Positions 43,382 through 55,715 of a stretch of DNA of 64,000 nucleotides are shown here, piece after piece. Below the pieces are notes generated by a model, which saw only the letters and a list, made by a program, of their open reading frames with translations, was not told where the DNA came from and searched no databases. The position numbers and the translations under genes were made by a program. Source of the stretch: Chamaecyparis obtusa (lineage: Eukaryota; Streptophyta; Pinopsida; Cupressales; Cupressaceae). Location of the stretch: the NCBI GenBank assembly GCA_027943335.1, contig BSBK01001580.1, positions 558,001 to 622,000 on the forward strand, given 5' to 3'. Within the stretch, counting starts at the first letter, position 1, and each line of letters opens with the position of its first letter.

Positions 43382-44319
43382 CTATTTTGGAATATTAGAT
43401 TATTTAGAGATCTTGTATAAGCTTTATATGTTTTCTCTTGCATTTTGCATGATTTGGAGAACCAACAAAGGTTTATGAAGATCCACTAATGCTTGTTTAG
43501 CATATATGTTTTTTTTTATGGAAGATTAAAACATTCTAGAAGTATTTCTAGTTGTTCCTGTGTTTGGAAGGCTAAAAAATCTCCATTTCTATATAAGAAT
43601 CATGTAGATCTGGCACTGGAGGCTTTGCATGCTATTTTTCCTTGTTGGAGACATTTTTTACACTATGGCTGACTTTTCTACAAGTGATAAAGAATAATAC
43701 TTCTGGGTTATCTTTGTCCCATCAAAAAACTATCTAGATATCAGTTAGGTTTTGCATGCAGCCAATAAATTATGAGAATATTGTGTTGGAATGCTTCAGT
43801 TGGGCCCCTCACCATTGTAGTTTTTATTTTTGCACTTGATCTTCAAATGACTCATTCTGAGTCATACAAAGGTATTTTTCAGTGCTTTTTTTAAAAAAAG
43901 GGGTAGAATTTCTTGTTCTTTGCAGTGGTGTAGTCATTTTCTTCTAAAAAAATTCTATTTTTACATAAAATTAGTTTTTTTGTGTAAATCTAAAGGGTAA
44001 TCCTTATTTTTTAAACTTCAAACCTCTATAACTTTCCCATATGATCTTGGATCTAGGTCATTCTTTTTTTGAAAATGGATATTGTTTTGAGAAAAATACA
44101 TTGGTATTGATTTGATGTTCTTATTTTGATATTTGATTTTTAACTTTAGCATTTGGGTCAATTTCTTGGATGTTTTAAAATTATGGAAAATAACTCCATC
44201 ATTTTAAATGCACTAATTATACAGTTCCAACTTGTAATATCTAGGGGCTGATTGTTGATCTAGTAAAAATGGGGGGTGGTCTCATGTGGTCTCTCTGTGT
44301 GTGATTTTTATTTCTTATT
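43382..44319 (+). other. Untranslated leader of element F
   Basis: No coding domain. It has the T-rich, repetitive character common between the PBS and gag of plant copia elements, with AACTTTCCCATATGATCTTGG near 44031 as a typical leader word. Confidence 0.5.
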
Positions 44320-45451
44320 TCTCACACAAAAATCTTACATTCTACATTAAAATAGATCAAACAATAAAACCATTACTCACACCCTATAACTACTATGAGT
44401 GGGAGTCAAAAAATACAATCTATCTTAAGAAGTTAGGGTTGTTCAGAGTAACTATGGGACTTGAAATTTAACCATCACTTCTTGTAGAAAATCCAAATTG
44501 GTTTAACAAATGTGATGAAACATATGGTACTCTATGCATGTTTGTATCTCTTGATCTTATTTTTCATGTTGAATTTGTGTAACACCCCTCCAACCCTAAC
44601 ATGTTTTGATATTCCTTTAGAAGTTAGGGAAATGTTGTAGAGACTTTTATGCTTGGATAAGAATATGATTCTACTTGAGGTGTTCATGTTATCCATTCTA
44701 TTCCAACTATTATAACTTCACATTCTAATTTTGGCAATGTTAAATGGTTTTTGGTACATTCATGTGTATTCATCCCTTCTTATGTGTCTGTGATATTTTA
44801 GGGCCTTGTTGTTATGAGGTCACCTAATAGATCTAAATCTTTACTAGGTGAAGTGCACCTTATTAATTATTATGATTACCTTAGGAAAATTAGTTATAAT
44901 GACTAAATATTAATTATGATACTTGGACACTTATGCCCTAATTGATAAACAAATGCTATGGTTTCAAGATCTTTAATGGTTAGTTTCCTTAAACGGTTAT
45001 GATTTAAATTGTCATGATTATCATTCTATGATTGCATGCATGATCATGATTATCTCTTATGTCTGCTATGTGACTATGAGATTGACCTTATTTATGTGAT
45101 TAGATTATGATCTTGTTCTTATAATACTCTCCCTGATGGTCCTACTGGTTACATTTGATATTGGATAGGATTGTCACATTCTATCATTTATGGACTTTAT
45201 ATTTCATTCTTACCTTACTAGATTTAGATGATAAGATGTTTCAGACTGGAAAATTATTCTTCTCCTTTAAATATTATATTCAGCACCATTATCTATTATG
45301 CTTATGTATATATAATTTGGATTATCCCTTTGGTTGATTATGATATTTACCTTTCCAAGTAATGATTCAAAAAATTTCTTATATCCTTTATTATATATGG
45401 GTGCACACATATATACATATATGTATATATACGTATGTGTTTGTATGTGTG
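44320..45451 (+). pseudogene. Element F gag N-terminus, decayed
   Basis: The frame from about 44360 reads KPLLTPYNYYEWESKNTIYL, then KKLGLFRVTMGLEI, a stop at 44469, and FNKCDETYGTLCMFVSLDL followed by IFHVE. This is the copia gag start (NYxxWxxxMxxYLxxxGLxxV). After about 44580 no coding is recognisable up to 45451, where element D begins; that part may be another leader or decayed gag. The rest of the element (protease to RNase H) is not seen in this window. Confidence 0.6.
45402..45451. repeat. Alternating purine-pyrimidine (TA/TG) tract
   Basis: ACACATATATACATATATG and the following GTATATATACGTATGTGT and TGTATGTGTG alternate purine and pyrimidine for about 50 bases. The tract can extrude a cruciform or take the Z form in principle. 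It ends exactly where the LTR of element D starts. Confidence 0.75.
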
Positions 45452-46342
45452 TGACACAAGATAGGTAAGGAGGATCCAATTAAGGATAGTCCACACAAGT
45501 AGCCAAACACCACAATGCAGAATAAAACAAGACAATTGTTTTCAACTAAATTTTCATTAACATGCCCGGCTATAAGGCCTTCCAAGTTATGGCCAATTAC
45601 AATCAAGAAATAGTTTTGTAAGATCAACAAAGATTCAAGCCCCAACCCTAGCTAGTCCAGTTCTAAAAATAATCAGCAACTAATGGAAACCCTAAGGAAG
45701 ATCTGAACTTGAGCTCGTGAGCCTCCAAGCAATCTCCTTATCTCCAAGCATGCAAACCACTAGCTCTGCTATTACAAACTATCAGATAATAATTTGATCT
45801 TCAAGACCTCGCAGGATCTAGATCTAATCACTCCCCAAATGTGATGCCTTAAACAACTACCCAAACACTCCTTAAATACTAATCTCCAGCCACAAGTCAA
45901 CTGGATGAAACAATTAACTCCTAAGCTAAGTCACCTCCCATTACAAACAAATATTAAATGCAACAATAGTCGGCTCTCAAATATCCTTACAAACATTTAA
46001 TTATCCATGTCAACCTCTAGATCTACATAGGAGAATACAACAAAAGCTACCAACAATAAATGCACCAAGTCAGCCAACCAAATTCTCAAGAACTTCAATC
46101 AGTAAACTAGAACTACCGAGCACCAAACAAACAACCAAGCACTAGTGAAACAACCAACCAATCCAAGCAACACCAAGCAACACAGGCATCACTGAGAACA
46201 AGAGGTTTCACCGAGTTCCTTTAGTGACTGAGCATCCTTCAATAACTGAGACCGTCGGTTAAAGCTGCAACTGAGTAACACAAAACCAAAACAACACACC
46301 ACCATGCAGATTCACTAAGTACCCTAGAATGCCCCTACATCA
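45452..46342 (-). repeat. Element D 3' LTR
   Basis: It begins TGACACAAGATAGG and ends CCCCTACATCA; 891 bases. The block GGCTATAAGGCCTTCC, then TTATGGCCAATTACAATC near 45568-45605, resembles GTTGTAAGGCCTTCC, then TTTTGGCCAGATATTACAATC, in the LTR of chromovirus H (about 56085-56125). A G-rich polypurine-like site (TGGGGTGTC on the minus strand) lies just inside at 46343-46351. Confidence 0.88.
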
Positions 46343-46399
46343 GACACCCCAGATTTGAAAAGATGTTCTCATAGGCTGGAACAGCATCTTTCGAGATTC

Positions 46400-48067
46400 A
46401 GCACATAAACCCCGAACTGGTTCTTCACATACATGTCCTCCAACTTTTCACATTGCATACTCTTCCACTTCATCTTCATCTATATTTTCAAGTCTTTCCT
46501 TGATAACACATAGGCTTTCTCTCTATACTGATCATCATTCCTCTCAAGATCCACCAACTCAACTCGGCTACCAATACTCAGACTTCTCTTATTGAGTGTT
46601 GTATCTAGCAAAGGCACTAGGGAAAACCTCTTGTCATCCTTCTTAATAGTAAACACATTCTTGACATAATCATACATATCTCTGCAATCATATTATCGAG
46701 GTCTACCGAGCAATATATGACAAATTCATCTCCACAATATCACACAACACTAGATCCTTATATTGGCCAATCTAAAAAATCAACAAAGCATTGCTCCCTC
46801 ACTTTTAAAGCATGAACATTTTGTAACTTGCCAATCCTATAAGGATGAGGATGTTTCATTCTATTCAAACCAAGTTTCTGAACCATGTCCTTAGCAACAA
46901 GGTTATCAGTAATACCACTGTCAACAATTACATCACAAAGTTTACCTCCAAACTTGCTCTAAGTCCTGAACAAGTTACTCCTTTGACAAGGTTCCTCCTT
47001 TGCACCGAGAAATGTTCTCTGAACCAACAAGTTCTCAGATTCAGGTTCATTCTGAATGTTTTCATTTACCTTAGCATTATGTCGGTCACCAAGCTTCTTC
47101 TATGTACACTCAAAAGAATGGTGCCCTTCTTCATTACAATAATAAAAAGTACCTTTAAAGATAACTCTACCTATCTTCTTCTTCAATTCTACAAGTTTCA
47201 GTTCATCTTCAGCAGTCAGTTTATCCTTCACCAAGTGATCAATTTTCTCCTTCCCTCAGGGATTACTATGTTGTCTCCTTTTCAACTTATCTTTTGCCTT
47301 CAGAGCATACTGATAAGCATCTTCAACATAATCAATCTTCAGCATACCAAGCTCATCCTAAATATTAAATCTCAAACCATTCACATACTAAGACACTTTT
47401 TCTTTACCAAGTTCTCTATGTCTAGACCGAATAGTCAATTTATAGAACTCCTCGGTATATTTTTCCACAGTCAAATCTTTTTGCTTCATATTCTAAAACT
47501 TCTTAAATAAGTCAAGCTCATAGTCAGAAAGTATGAACTTAGCTTTCAATTTAGTCACCATCAACCTCCAGTGATTGATCTTCATTTCACCTTCATCTTC
47601 TCTATCTCTTTGTAATTCTTTCCACCAAAGAGCAGCATGTCCTTTCAACTTAGTCTATGCCACTCTTACTCGAAGAGTATCTTCAATTTCTTCTAGCTCA
47701 AAGAAGTCTTCTAATTCACCAATCCAATCAATTAAGTCCTTGGGTTTCAAAGTACCAGAGCAAGTAGAAACTTCCATTCGGTAACTATTACCTAACTGAG
47801 CACCAGATCTATGTAACCGGCCAGTTCTATCTTCACCAAATCTATCTCTTCAGTCATCACCACTAGATCCAGTAGCTTCCTCATAACCATCATTAGTACC
47901 AAGGTTCCTGGGCATACCAACAACAACTCTCATGACCTTAGCGATCATGTCATTCTTCATCAATTCCATCTTAGATCTAAAATCAGATTTCACCTTCTTT
48001 GTAATCTTTGATTCCACAGCATCATAGAGATCTGCAATCGCTCTAGGGTCCAATCTTCTTGGAGGAA
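46400..48067 (-). pseudogene. Element D gag-protease, decayed
   Basis: The N-terminal gag frame at 48053-47850 reads MDPRAIADLYDAVESKITKK and then the same helical gag as element B. The start ATG of B reads ATT here. The middle gag words recur with stops at about 47640-47400. The zinc knuckle near 47127-47160 reads FYYCNEEGHHSFEC, with the first Cys changed to Phe. The protease and the conserved tail reach about 46400, with KNVFTIKKDDKRFSLVPLLD in the last open part. A gap near 46680-46740 interrupts the protease. Confidence 0.75.
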
Positions 48068-48160
48068 TCCTTCAAGATTTTTGAAAACCCAAATAAATAA
48101 ATCACCAACAAGGTCCTAGTGAAAATAGCCTCAATCAGTTTACACACTCAAGATCTTCAA

Positions 48161-48172
48161 GCTCTGATACCA
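48161..48172 (-). promoter_or_regulatory. Primer-binding site of element D (iMet tRNA)
   Basis: TGGTATCAGAGC on the minus strand, two bases inside the 5' LTR that starts (on the plus strand) at 48175. The same primer and spacing are used by element H. Confidence 0.9.
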
Positions 48173-48174
48173 CC

Positions 48175-49022
48175 TGACACAAGACAGGTAAGGAGGATCC
48201 AATTAAGGACAGTCCCCACAAGCAGCCAAACACCACAATGCAGAATAACACAAGAAGAAAATTGTTTTCAACTAAATTTTCATTAACATGCCCAACTATA
48301 AGGCCTTATGGGTTATGGCCAATTACAATCAAGAAATAGTTTTGCAAGATCAACAAAGATCCAAGCCCCAACCCCAGCTAGTCCAATTTTGAAAACAATC
48401 AAAAATTGATGGAAACCTTAAGGTAGATCTAAACTTGAGCTTGCGAGCCTCTAAGAAATCTCCTTGTCTCCAAGCATGCAAACCACTAGCTCTACTATTA
48501 CAAACTATTAGATAATAATCTAATCTTCAAGATCTCGTAGGATCCAGATCTAATCACTCCCCAAATCTGATGCCTTAAACAACTAACCAAATAGTCCTTA
48601 AATACTAATCTTCAGCCACAAATCGGCTGGATGAAATAATTAACTCCTAAGCCAAGTCATCTCCCATTACAAACAAATATTTAATACAACAATAGTCAGC
48701 TCTCAAATAGCATTACAAACATTTAATTCTCCATGTCAGCCTCTAGATCTACATAGGAGAATACAACAAAAGCTACCAACAATAAATGCACCAAGTCAAC
48801 CAACCAAATCCTCAAGAACTCCAGTCAGTAAACTAAAACTACCAAGCACTAGAGAAATAACCAAGCACCGGTGAAACAACAGACCAAGCCAAGAAACACA
48901 GGCATCATCAAGCACAAGTTCCACCAAGCACAAGAGGTTTCACTAAGTTCCTTCAGTGATTGAGTTTCCTTCAATAACTGAGACCATCGGTTAAAGTTGC
49001 AACTGAGTAACATAGAACCAAA
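48175..49022 (-). repeat. Element D 5' LTR, truncated
   Basis: It begins TGACACAAGACAGGTAAGG and follows the 3' LTR to AACATAGAACCAAA at 49022. There the match stops, about 60 bases short of the expected CCCCTACATCA end. The missing end would have been the outer boundary, so no target-site duplication can be read. Confidence 0.85.
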
Positions 49023-52000
49023 TTAATGACCTATTATGTACATTTTGTTAGACTAAATCTGTCCATTCCAAGTTTTGATTTTTTAGTCAAGTTTATATGA
49101 ATGGTACAGATTTTAAAAGCCATGTATAGATCTAAAAATGAAATCAGAGATGGTCCTCTATCTTATTTTTCATTTTCAACTAGTTTGATATATTTTTGTT
49201 ATGTTTTGTGAAAGTTACAACCATTTTAGTGAAGACAAGTCTGAACCCTAACTATGGTTTTCTATTTTAGAAGAGAAGCCATAACTTTATTTTCCACTAT
49301 TGGATCTTCATAAAAATTCGATATAATATCTATAATTATGTTTTCTTGATTCCCATTGAATAGATTGTCTTAATTAGTTTTTTGTGGAAGTTATGAATTA
49401 CTGTTTATTGATGACTATTCTTGGCATTTAACCATTGTTTGAAATAAATGAAATTTAGAAGTTGTCAATTTTTAGAGGCTGGTAGGTTACCAGAGGCTTT
49501 TAGGGTCTTATTTTTTATTCATTCGGAGCTTTATTATACTGAATATAGTTATGATATCATGTTGGTTCATTCTGATGCCTTCTTATGCACTTTGAATCAA
49601 TTTGGATGATAGATTATAATTTAGGGTTGTCCAGTGGATTAGGACAACTAGTGATCACCAAAATCCTAATAAAATGGTAATATGATTTTATAATAGAATT
49701 TTTTACAATTTGATGTAATTATTTGGTGCATTTATGATTTTTCATTTATGGGTAAGAAACTAGGTACACTAGGTGAATGGCCCATAGTAGGTGTTGGAGC
49801 ACAAAGTGGCTGCTAGGAGGATCACATTGGTGAGTTTCTTAATCAAGTGAAAGCATTAATAAAATTAACTGGGAAGGGGGGATAAACACACTAAAAAAAA
49901 AAATTGTGGTTGGTCTGCATATGCATGTTGGAGTACCAGGGTCCATGTGACTACTAGGAGTGATCTGAATGAGGGGGGGTCCATGAATACATGACTGCTA
50001 GGAATGATCCTAGTGAGGGGGTACCAGGGTCTGTGACCTCTAGGAATTATCCCAACGAGAAAGGATATATAATTACACTCACCTAGCTTGTACTATAAAG
50101 ATCCTTCTTGATTTTTTATGCCTGTGGTAGTCTTGTTTGACTTTTTGTCTTTGTGATTCATATTTGTTTTCTAGGAAGTGTTTGACACCTTAGGTATGCC
50201 TTAGTTGTTACCTCTTGCATGGGCCTTGGTTTCTATCTCCTATCTTGGGGGACTGGGCCTATTGGTTCCACATAATTAGGTGGTTAATCTATATTATATT
50301 GAAGTATTGTTTGTGGTCTCTTGGATGATCATTGCACATGTTCCTTTCCAGATCTACAATTAAAGATTTCATATCGTATATTGTATCATGTTGAGATGTA
50401 TTGATCTATATGTATTCATGTATCGTAAAGACTCATATGTATGTGGCATAATGATGTAATTATATTTCAAGAAATGTATTAGAGAATGGGTAGTTCTAAG
50501 TGAAAGAAAGGGGGAAATATTATATTATGTGTTGAGAATATTGTCAACATTAAAAGGAAGTTGTTTATAATACTTGCTCATATATTTGATATTAGTTTAT
50601 GATGTTCATCTATTACAGAAATGATTTTAGATATATCTATGTATTGATGTACCTAGTAAAGTATTTATTATCTCTTAATGAAATATTTAAAAGTAATTGT
50701 TGTGAAATGATAGATTAGTAATTGAAATTATAAATAATGAATAGTTATGAATCAATAAAATAAGTTAGTAAATAAATTTTAATATTCAATAGTTGGTTTA
50801 TGGTTACTTAGTGCATACAGTGAGTATGGTTTAATGAAGTACGTAAGATAATTCTTACCTTAATGAATATGGACCTTTTCCATAAATTATTAGAGAAAGG
50901 TGATATGGAGGATAGTAGATGTTTATAAAATTAATATGGATTTAATGATATGAGGAATAATTTTTTTAGATGGTTAACTTATGTTTAATGAAAGAAATGA
51001 GTTACAAACATTTACCTTGGTGCATTAAAATTAGCATAGACCAATAAATATTTTATTTGAATGAACAACTCATGAATGTAAATAGGCTGATTTAGTAGCA
51101 ACGTTAGGGAACCTATGAGGACCTGGGATGATTATATCTTGCATTAAAGTTTATAAACAAGTGCATAATTATGTTCTATAAATATGAAGTAATGATGATT
51201 ATTGTTCTAGCTAACAAAGAAAAAAAAATTCTTGCATCTTTAGAGGTTTTATGTCATGTCTTCATGGGTTCCCTAGTGGGGCATTGCATCTGGTATAGAG
51301 CCCTAGGTTTCCATACTAGGAACTATGGGACTTGTATCTTTTCTATATATAACATTTAGTGTTTTATGTTGCCTCTTTTTTTTATGTTATCCTTATATTA
51401 GTAATTTTGAATCCTAGACATGAAAACTATATTTTCTATAATCATGCTATATTGTTTTACAAGACTAACCTTGTTCTTAAATGATTAAGTTATCTTATGT
51501 CAATTAATTTTGTTTTTGCATTCTAGAATCCTATTGTTCAAATAGATTTTTTTGAAATGGTAATGAATTCTTGATACTTATGTTTCATCTTCTTGTTGTT
51601 AAAAGTACTCATATTCTTGGGAAAACTCAATTTAGTATAAGAGTAATTTGTTTTGTATACTAATTGTGGTAATAGTTAACTTTATCTCTTTATCCTATCA
51701 CATTATCAAGAATGCTTGTTAAAATAGTTACCAAATTCATTTTAAAGTTTATGCACTCTATCTTCCCTATAAATGGTAAGTTGATTTCATGATTTTTTAT
51801 TCTTGATTGTTTATACCTATTAATATTCTCTTACAAGTTTGATTGAATTGTTATTTCCTTTCTCACATGAAGTAGGATATGACCATAGCAGTACTCTCTT
51901 TTAGAAAACTAAAAATGGTGAGGGTGTTGCATGGTTAAAAATATGTTTAGTTGTTAGAATCAGATACCTCTCTTACCTTCTTCCTTGACTCTTCACAAAT

Positions 52001-52620
52001 GAATTAAATGAATTTATACAATGAATTATTATGTAAATTTAGGAAGTTTGTTGCAAATAATGTATCATATTTTGAGATTTATATTCTAATTGATAATAAG
52101 GGTATAAAATATCTCTTATTCTCTTGCTCTGCTTCCATCTAAAAGTAGGAAATTAGAAAAGGATCAAATCTATTTTTTGAACAAATGTATCTCTATCTCT
52201 TCCCTATTTCTCTATTTCTTGACAAATGGACAAAATGAATTGGGCATTATGAAAAAGAAGTACTTAGGAACTTATGTGTAAATAAAGTTATTATGAATGG
52301 TATAGCATGTTTAAAATTAGGAAATCCTTGAGATTTATGAAGTAGATTTGATTGATGATAAGAGTTTGAAATCTCTCTCTCTCTTCTTGAATTAGGAAAT
52401 TGAAAAGAAAAGAAAAAATTATTTTTTCTGATCAAATGCATCTCCCCCTTCCCTTATTTAGGAAATCCAAGATAGCTATGAAATTTATGTGCCTTAGGTT
52501 AATATTATCAATTTGATTAAAAAAATTTATTAAAATATTTTCTTGAAAATGTAGTAGTAAGACTCATAGGTTTTCCCTCTCTTAATGGATCTATGATTAT
52601 TATTTTAAAAATAAAAAATA
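49023..52620. other. Noncoding interval with one small tandem repeat
   Basis: No recognisable coding domain on either strand. The first 500 bases resemble copia leader sequence in style (T-rich, GCCATAACTTT words near 49278). 49931-50059 holds a short tandem repeat. From 50300 on it is AT-rich; the sequence approaches element G without a visible LTR or PBS, so the 5' end of G is missing. Confidence 0.45.
49931..50059 (+). repeat. Three imperfect tandem units of about 45 bp
   Basis: Each unit has GGGTC(C/T)ATGTGAC or a close form, then ACTAGGAGTGATC or GCTAGGAATGATCC, then GAGGGGG. The third is the most diverged (CTCTAGGAATTATCCCAACG). An isolated relative (GGCTGCTAGGAGGATCAC) is at about 49809. 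Confidence 0.7.
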
Positions 52621-52621
52621 A

Positions 52622-53100
52622 TCAGTAAAGTATTGAGAACTTTTCTTCTTATCTATTCTATTGGAGTTTTTGCAATAAAAGAATCAAGATGTAACCATGG
52701 TAATGTCCTAACTTTAGAAAGTCTTGTTGGAAAGCTTACTTCTTTTGAGCTATCCAACTATGATAACTTCACTGTTCATAACATTGAATCTACATTCAAG
52801 TCTCAAATGGTTCTTCATAAACCTAATAAGGGAAAAGAAAGATGTGAGAGCAGTAAAAAAAACAACGATAGTGATAGTGACACTTCTGATGATGATCTAT
52901 ATGATCTTGAGGCACTTATGGCTAGAAGGATACTGAGATGAAAAGGGAAATATAAAGGTAAACTTCCTATTATCTATTTTTCATGTAACAAAGTTGGCCA
53001 TATTTCAGCAAGATGCCTTGACAGTACTGACAAAGATAAGAGAAGGGAAAGAAAGTACAAAGATAAGAGAAATGACATAGATCACTGAAGGTACAGAGAC
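52622..53100 (+). pseudogene. Element G gag C-terminal part
   Basis: The frame has GVFAIKESRCNHGNVLTLES and LVGKLTSFELSNYDNFTV, then an Asp/Ser-rich linker. The zinc knuckle near 52975-53016 reads YFSCNKVGHISARC: the first Cys of CCHC is Tyr. A TGA at 52939-52941 (after MARRILR) and another near 53087 interrupt it. The N-terminal half of gag is missing. Confidence 0.75.
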
Positions 53101-53202
53101 TGCAAAGACAAAGGTAAGAAATCTTGCTATATTGTTGAAGAGGAAATTGACAGTGAAACTAGTGAATATGATGAATGTGATATAGAAGTTATTTATGTTG
53201 CT

Positions 53203-53655
53203 ATGAAAGATGATTATAATGAAGATGAGAAAAATGCACTTATTTCTTCTATGAGTAAAGGTGATAAATGGATTATTGATAGTGGTTCTTCACATCACAT
53301 GATTGGTGATAAAAGTAAGTTTGAAATCCTTAATCATTACAAAGGTAGAAGTGTTAAGTTTGGTAATGATGCACCATGTCCTGTGAAAGGAAAAGGATCA
53401 ATAAGATTGATTGATAAGATCAGATGTGACAATACTTATTGGGTTGAAGTTCTAAACTATAATTTTTTGAGTGTTGCATAGTTGAATAGTACTGGTTACC
53501 AAGATGAATTTCATCACAGAAAGGCTAAAATATTTGATGCCACTGGTGAACTAATTAGAAGTGGAGAACAAACTAGAGGTAATTTGTTCTATCTAGACCT
53601 AGCTAAAGAAACATGTTTGTTTGCACAAATTGATGATGTATGGTTATGACATAAG
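53203..53655 (+). pseudogene. Element G protease
   Basis: KWIIDSGSSHHMIGDKSKFE carries the catalytic DSG at about 53279. The domain continues VKFGNDAPCPVKGKGSIRL, a WVEVLNYNFLSVA segment and, past a TAG at 53479, DATGELIRSGEQTRGNLFYL. A TGA near 53647 falls where the following GAG-pre-integrase Trp or Arg codon is expected. Confidence 0.8.
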
Positions 53656-54320
53656 AGGTTGTGTAATGTGAAATTTGACAATTTGGTAAATATCCATAAG
53701 TTGAAGAAAGTTAGAGCTTTACCAAAATTGAATAAACCTGATAATGTGAGATGCAAATAGTGTCAATTGGAAAAAATGACAAAGTCTAGTTTTAAAAGCA
53801 AGACATATACTTTTCACAATATTTTGGAATTGGTTCATACTGACCTTTGTGGACCTATGGGTGTACAAAGTTATTGTGGCAATAATTATTTCATTCTTTT
53901 TGTTGGTGACTATTCTAGAATGATGACTGTAATGTTTTTAAAAGAGAAATCTGATGCATTTCAGTTGTTTAAGTGGTATTTGGAAAAATTTGAAAAAGAA
54001 ACAGGAAACAGATTGAAATGTTTGAGATTTGACAGAGGAGGAGATTTTATATCAAATGAGTTCAATCTGTTCTGCAATGATAGAGGAATAAAGAGACAAA
54101 TGTCTGCACCTAGGACAACTCCGTAGAATGGTATAGCAAAAAGAAGAAATAGATTAATTATGGATTGTGTCAGAAAACTGATGATTGAGAAGAATATTGC
54201 ACAAAAATAGTGGAGAGAAGTTGTAAGTATAGTTTTTTATACCTTGAACCGAGTAAAAATAAAGAAAGGTACAAATGCTACATCTTTTGAGTTATGGTAT
54301 GGATATGCACCTAATGTGAA
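53656..54320 (+). pseudogene. Element G integrase
   Basis: The zinc-binding part has HKRLCNVKFDNLVNIHKLKK, then a stop next to CQLEKMTKSSF at 53758. The core has LVHTDLCGPMGVQSYCGNNY (first Asp) and LRFDRGGDFISNEF (second Asp). The Glu region reads TTP, stop, NGIAKRRNR, so the expected AERRNR Glu is Lys. IAQK and a stop near 54208 precede WREVVSIVFYTLNRV. The C-terminal part with FELWYGYAPNVKYFKFFGSK and DEGIFLGHSTKSKAYK runs on to 54726 with an acidic coiled tail. Confidence 0.85.
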
Positions 54321-54759
54321 ATATTTTAAATTCTTTGGGAGTAAATTTTATATACTAAAAGACAATAGGAATGGAAACATTAATGCTAAAAGTGATGAGG
54401 GCATATTCCTAGGACATTCCACTAAAAGCAAAGCTTACAAGTGTTTGAATTCTAACACTAACAAGATTGTGGAAAGTGCAAATGTTAGAATTGATGAATA
54501 TGCAGAAAAGAATGAAGTTGAGTGCAAGAAAGAGCCTGAAGATTATAGATCTTTTATATATGTAGAAGAAGGAGAGGCTACTAATGCACCTAAACTAGAT
54601 GTTGAGGAACTGCATGAGCTTGCCGAGCCACAACAAGATATTGTCAAGCATCAAGAGGATGCTGTTAAGAAATTAGAAGAAGAGGTGAATAATTTACAAG
54701 ATGAACTTGAAGATCAAGACCAATGAGAAAGGAAATATAAACCTACATTAGTAGAGTAT

Positions 54760-55715
54760 GTGAGAAGACATCATAATCCTAAACAAATCATTGGAGATAA
54801 GGAATCTGGAGTTGTGACAAGAAGTAAGTTGAAACATCATACTTTCTTAATATGTGAGTTTGAGCATGAGACAATGAAAGATGCTTTAGAAAATGAAGAT
54901 TGGATACAAGCCATGAATGAAGAAATAGAGAAGATAGAAAATAACAAAACCTGGACACTAGCGCCGAGACTAGAAGACAAGAATGTTATTGGAACGAAAT
55001 GGGTATTTAGAAATAAATGAAATGAACATGGAGAAGTCACTAGAAACAATGGTAGATTGTTATGCAAGGGGTATGAACAAGAAGAAGGCATTGACTATGG
55101 GGAGACATTTTCCCCAGTTGCAAGATTGGAAGGAGTGAGGACTCTACTTGTATATGCATCTTATAAAGGATTCAAAGTGTATCAAATGGATGTTAAATCT
55201 ACATTTTTGAATGGGATATTGGAAGAAGAAGAATACATTGAACAGTCAAAAGGATTTGTTGACCCAAGCAAGAAGAATATGGTTTGCAAGCTACACAAGG
55301 CACTGTATGGATTAAAGCAAGCCCCCAGAGAATGGTATGAGAGACTGCATAACTATCTAATAAAGATCAAGGATTTATAAGGACAAATGACAACAACAAT
55401 CTATATTTGAAGACTGAAAAGGGTAAAGGGATTTTGTTAGCTGAAATATTTGTTGATGATATCATATTTGGAGGACAAGATGCCCTAGGTAAAACCTTTT
55501 CAAATGAGATGAAAACTAAATTTGAAATGTCTATGTTTGGTGAGATCAAATTCTTTGTTGGTTTTCAAGTTTATTAGATGAATAAAGGTATCTATATTAC
55601 TCAATCTAAATATGTCAAGGAGATATTGAATTTTTTTTGTATGGAAGATTCCATTCCAGTAAGTACAGTTGTGGTTACTAGATGAAATTTATCTAAAACT
55701 GATGACATAGCTGAA
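54760..55715 (+). pseudogene. Element G reverse transcriptase
   Basis: The N-terminal part has DALENEDWIQAMNEEIEKIE, KTWTLAPRLEDKNVIGTKWV, GIDYGETFSPVARLEGVRTL and VYQMDVKSTFLNGILEEEEY (first catalytic Asp in MDVK). KALYGLKQAPREWYERL follows. After a frameshift near 55375, AEIFVDDIIFGGQDA carries the catalytic FVDD near 55450, then MFGEIKFFVGFQVY and SKYVKEILNFFCMED. Stops at 55018, 55576 and 55683. Confidence 0.85.

Larger units (their letters stand above)
45452..49022 (-). mobile_element. Element D: second copy of the gag-protease-only LTR family
   Basis: LTRs at 45452-46342 and 48175-49022 (the latter missing its last 60 or so bases), with the PBS at 48161-48172. The internal region of only 1.83 kb encodes gag and protease and nothing else. 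This is the complete form of the layout seen in element B, so the lack of pol is a family trait rather than a one-off deletion. The element lies inside copia F. Confidence 0.85.
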
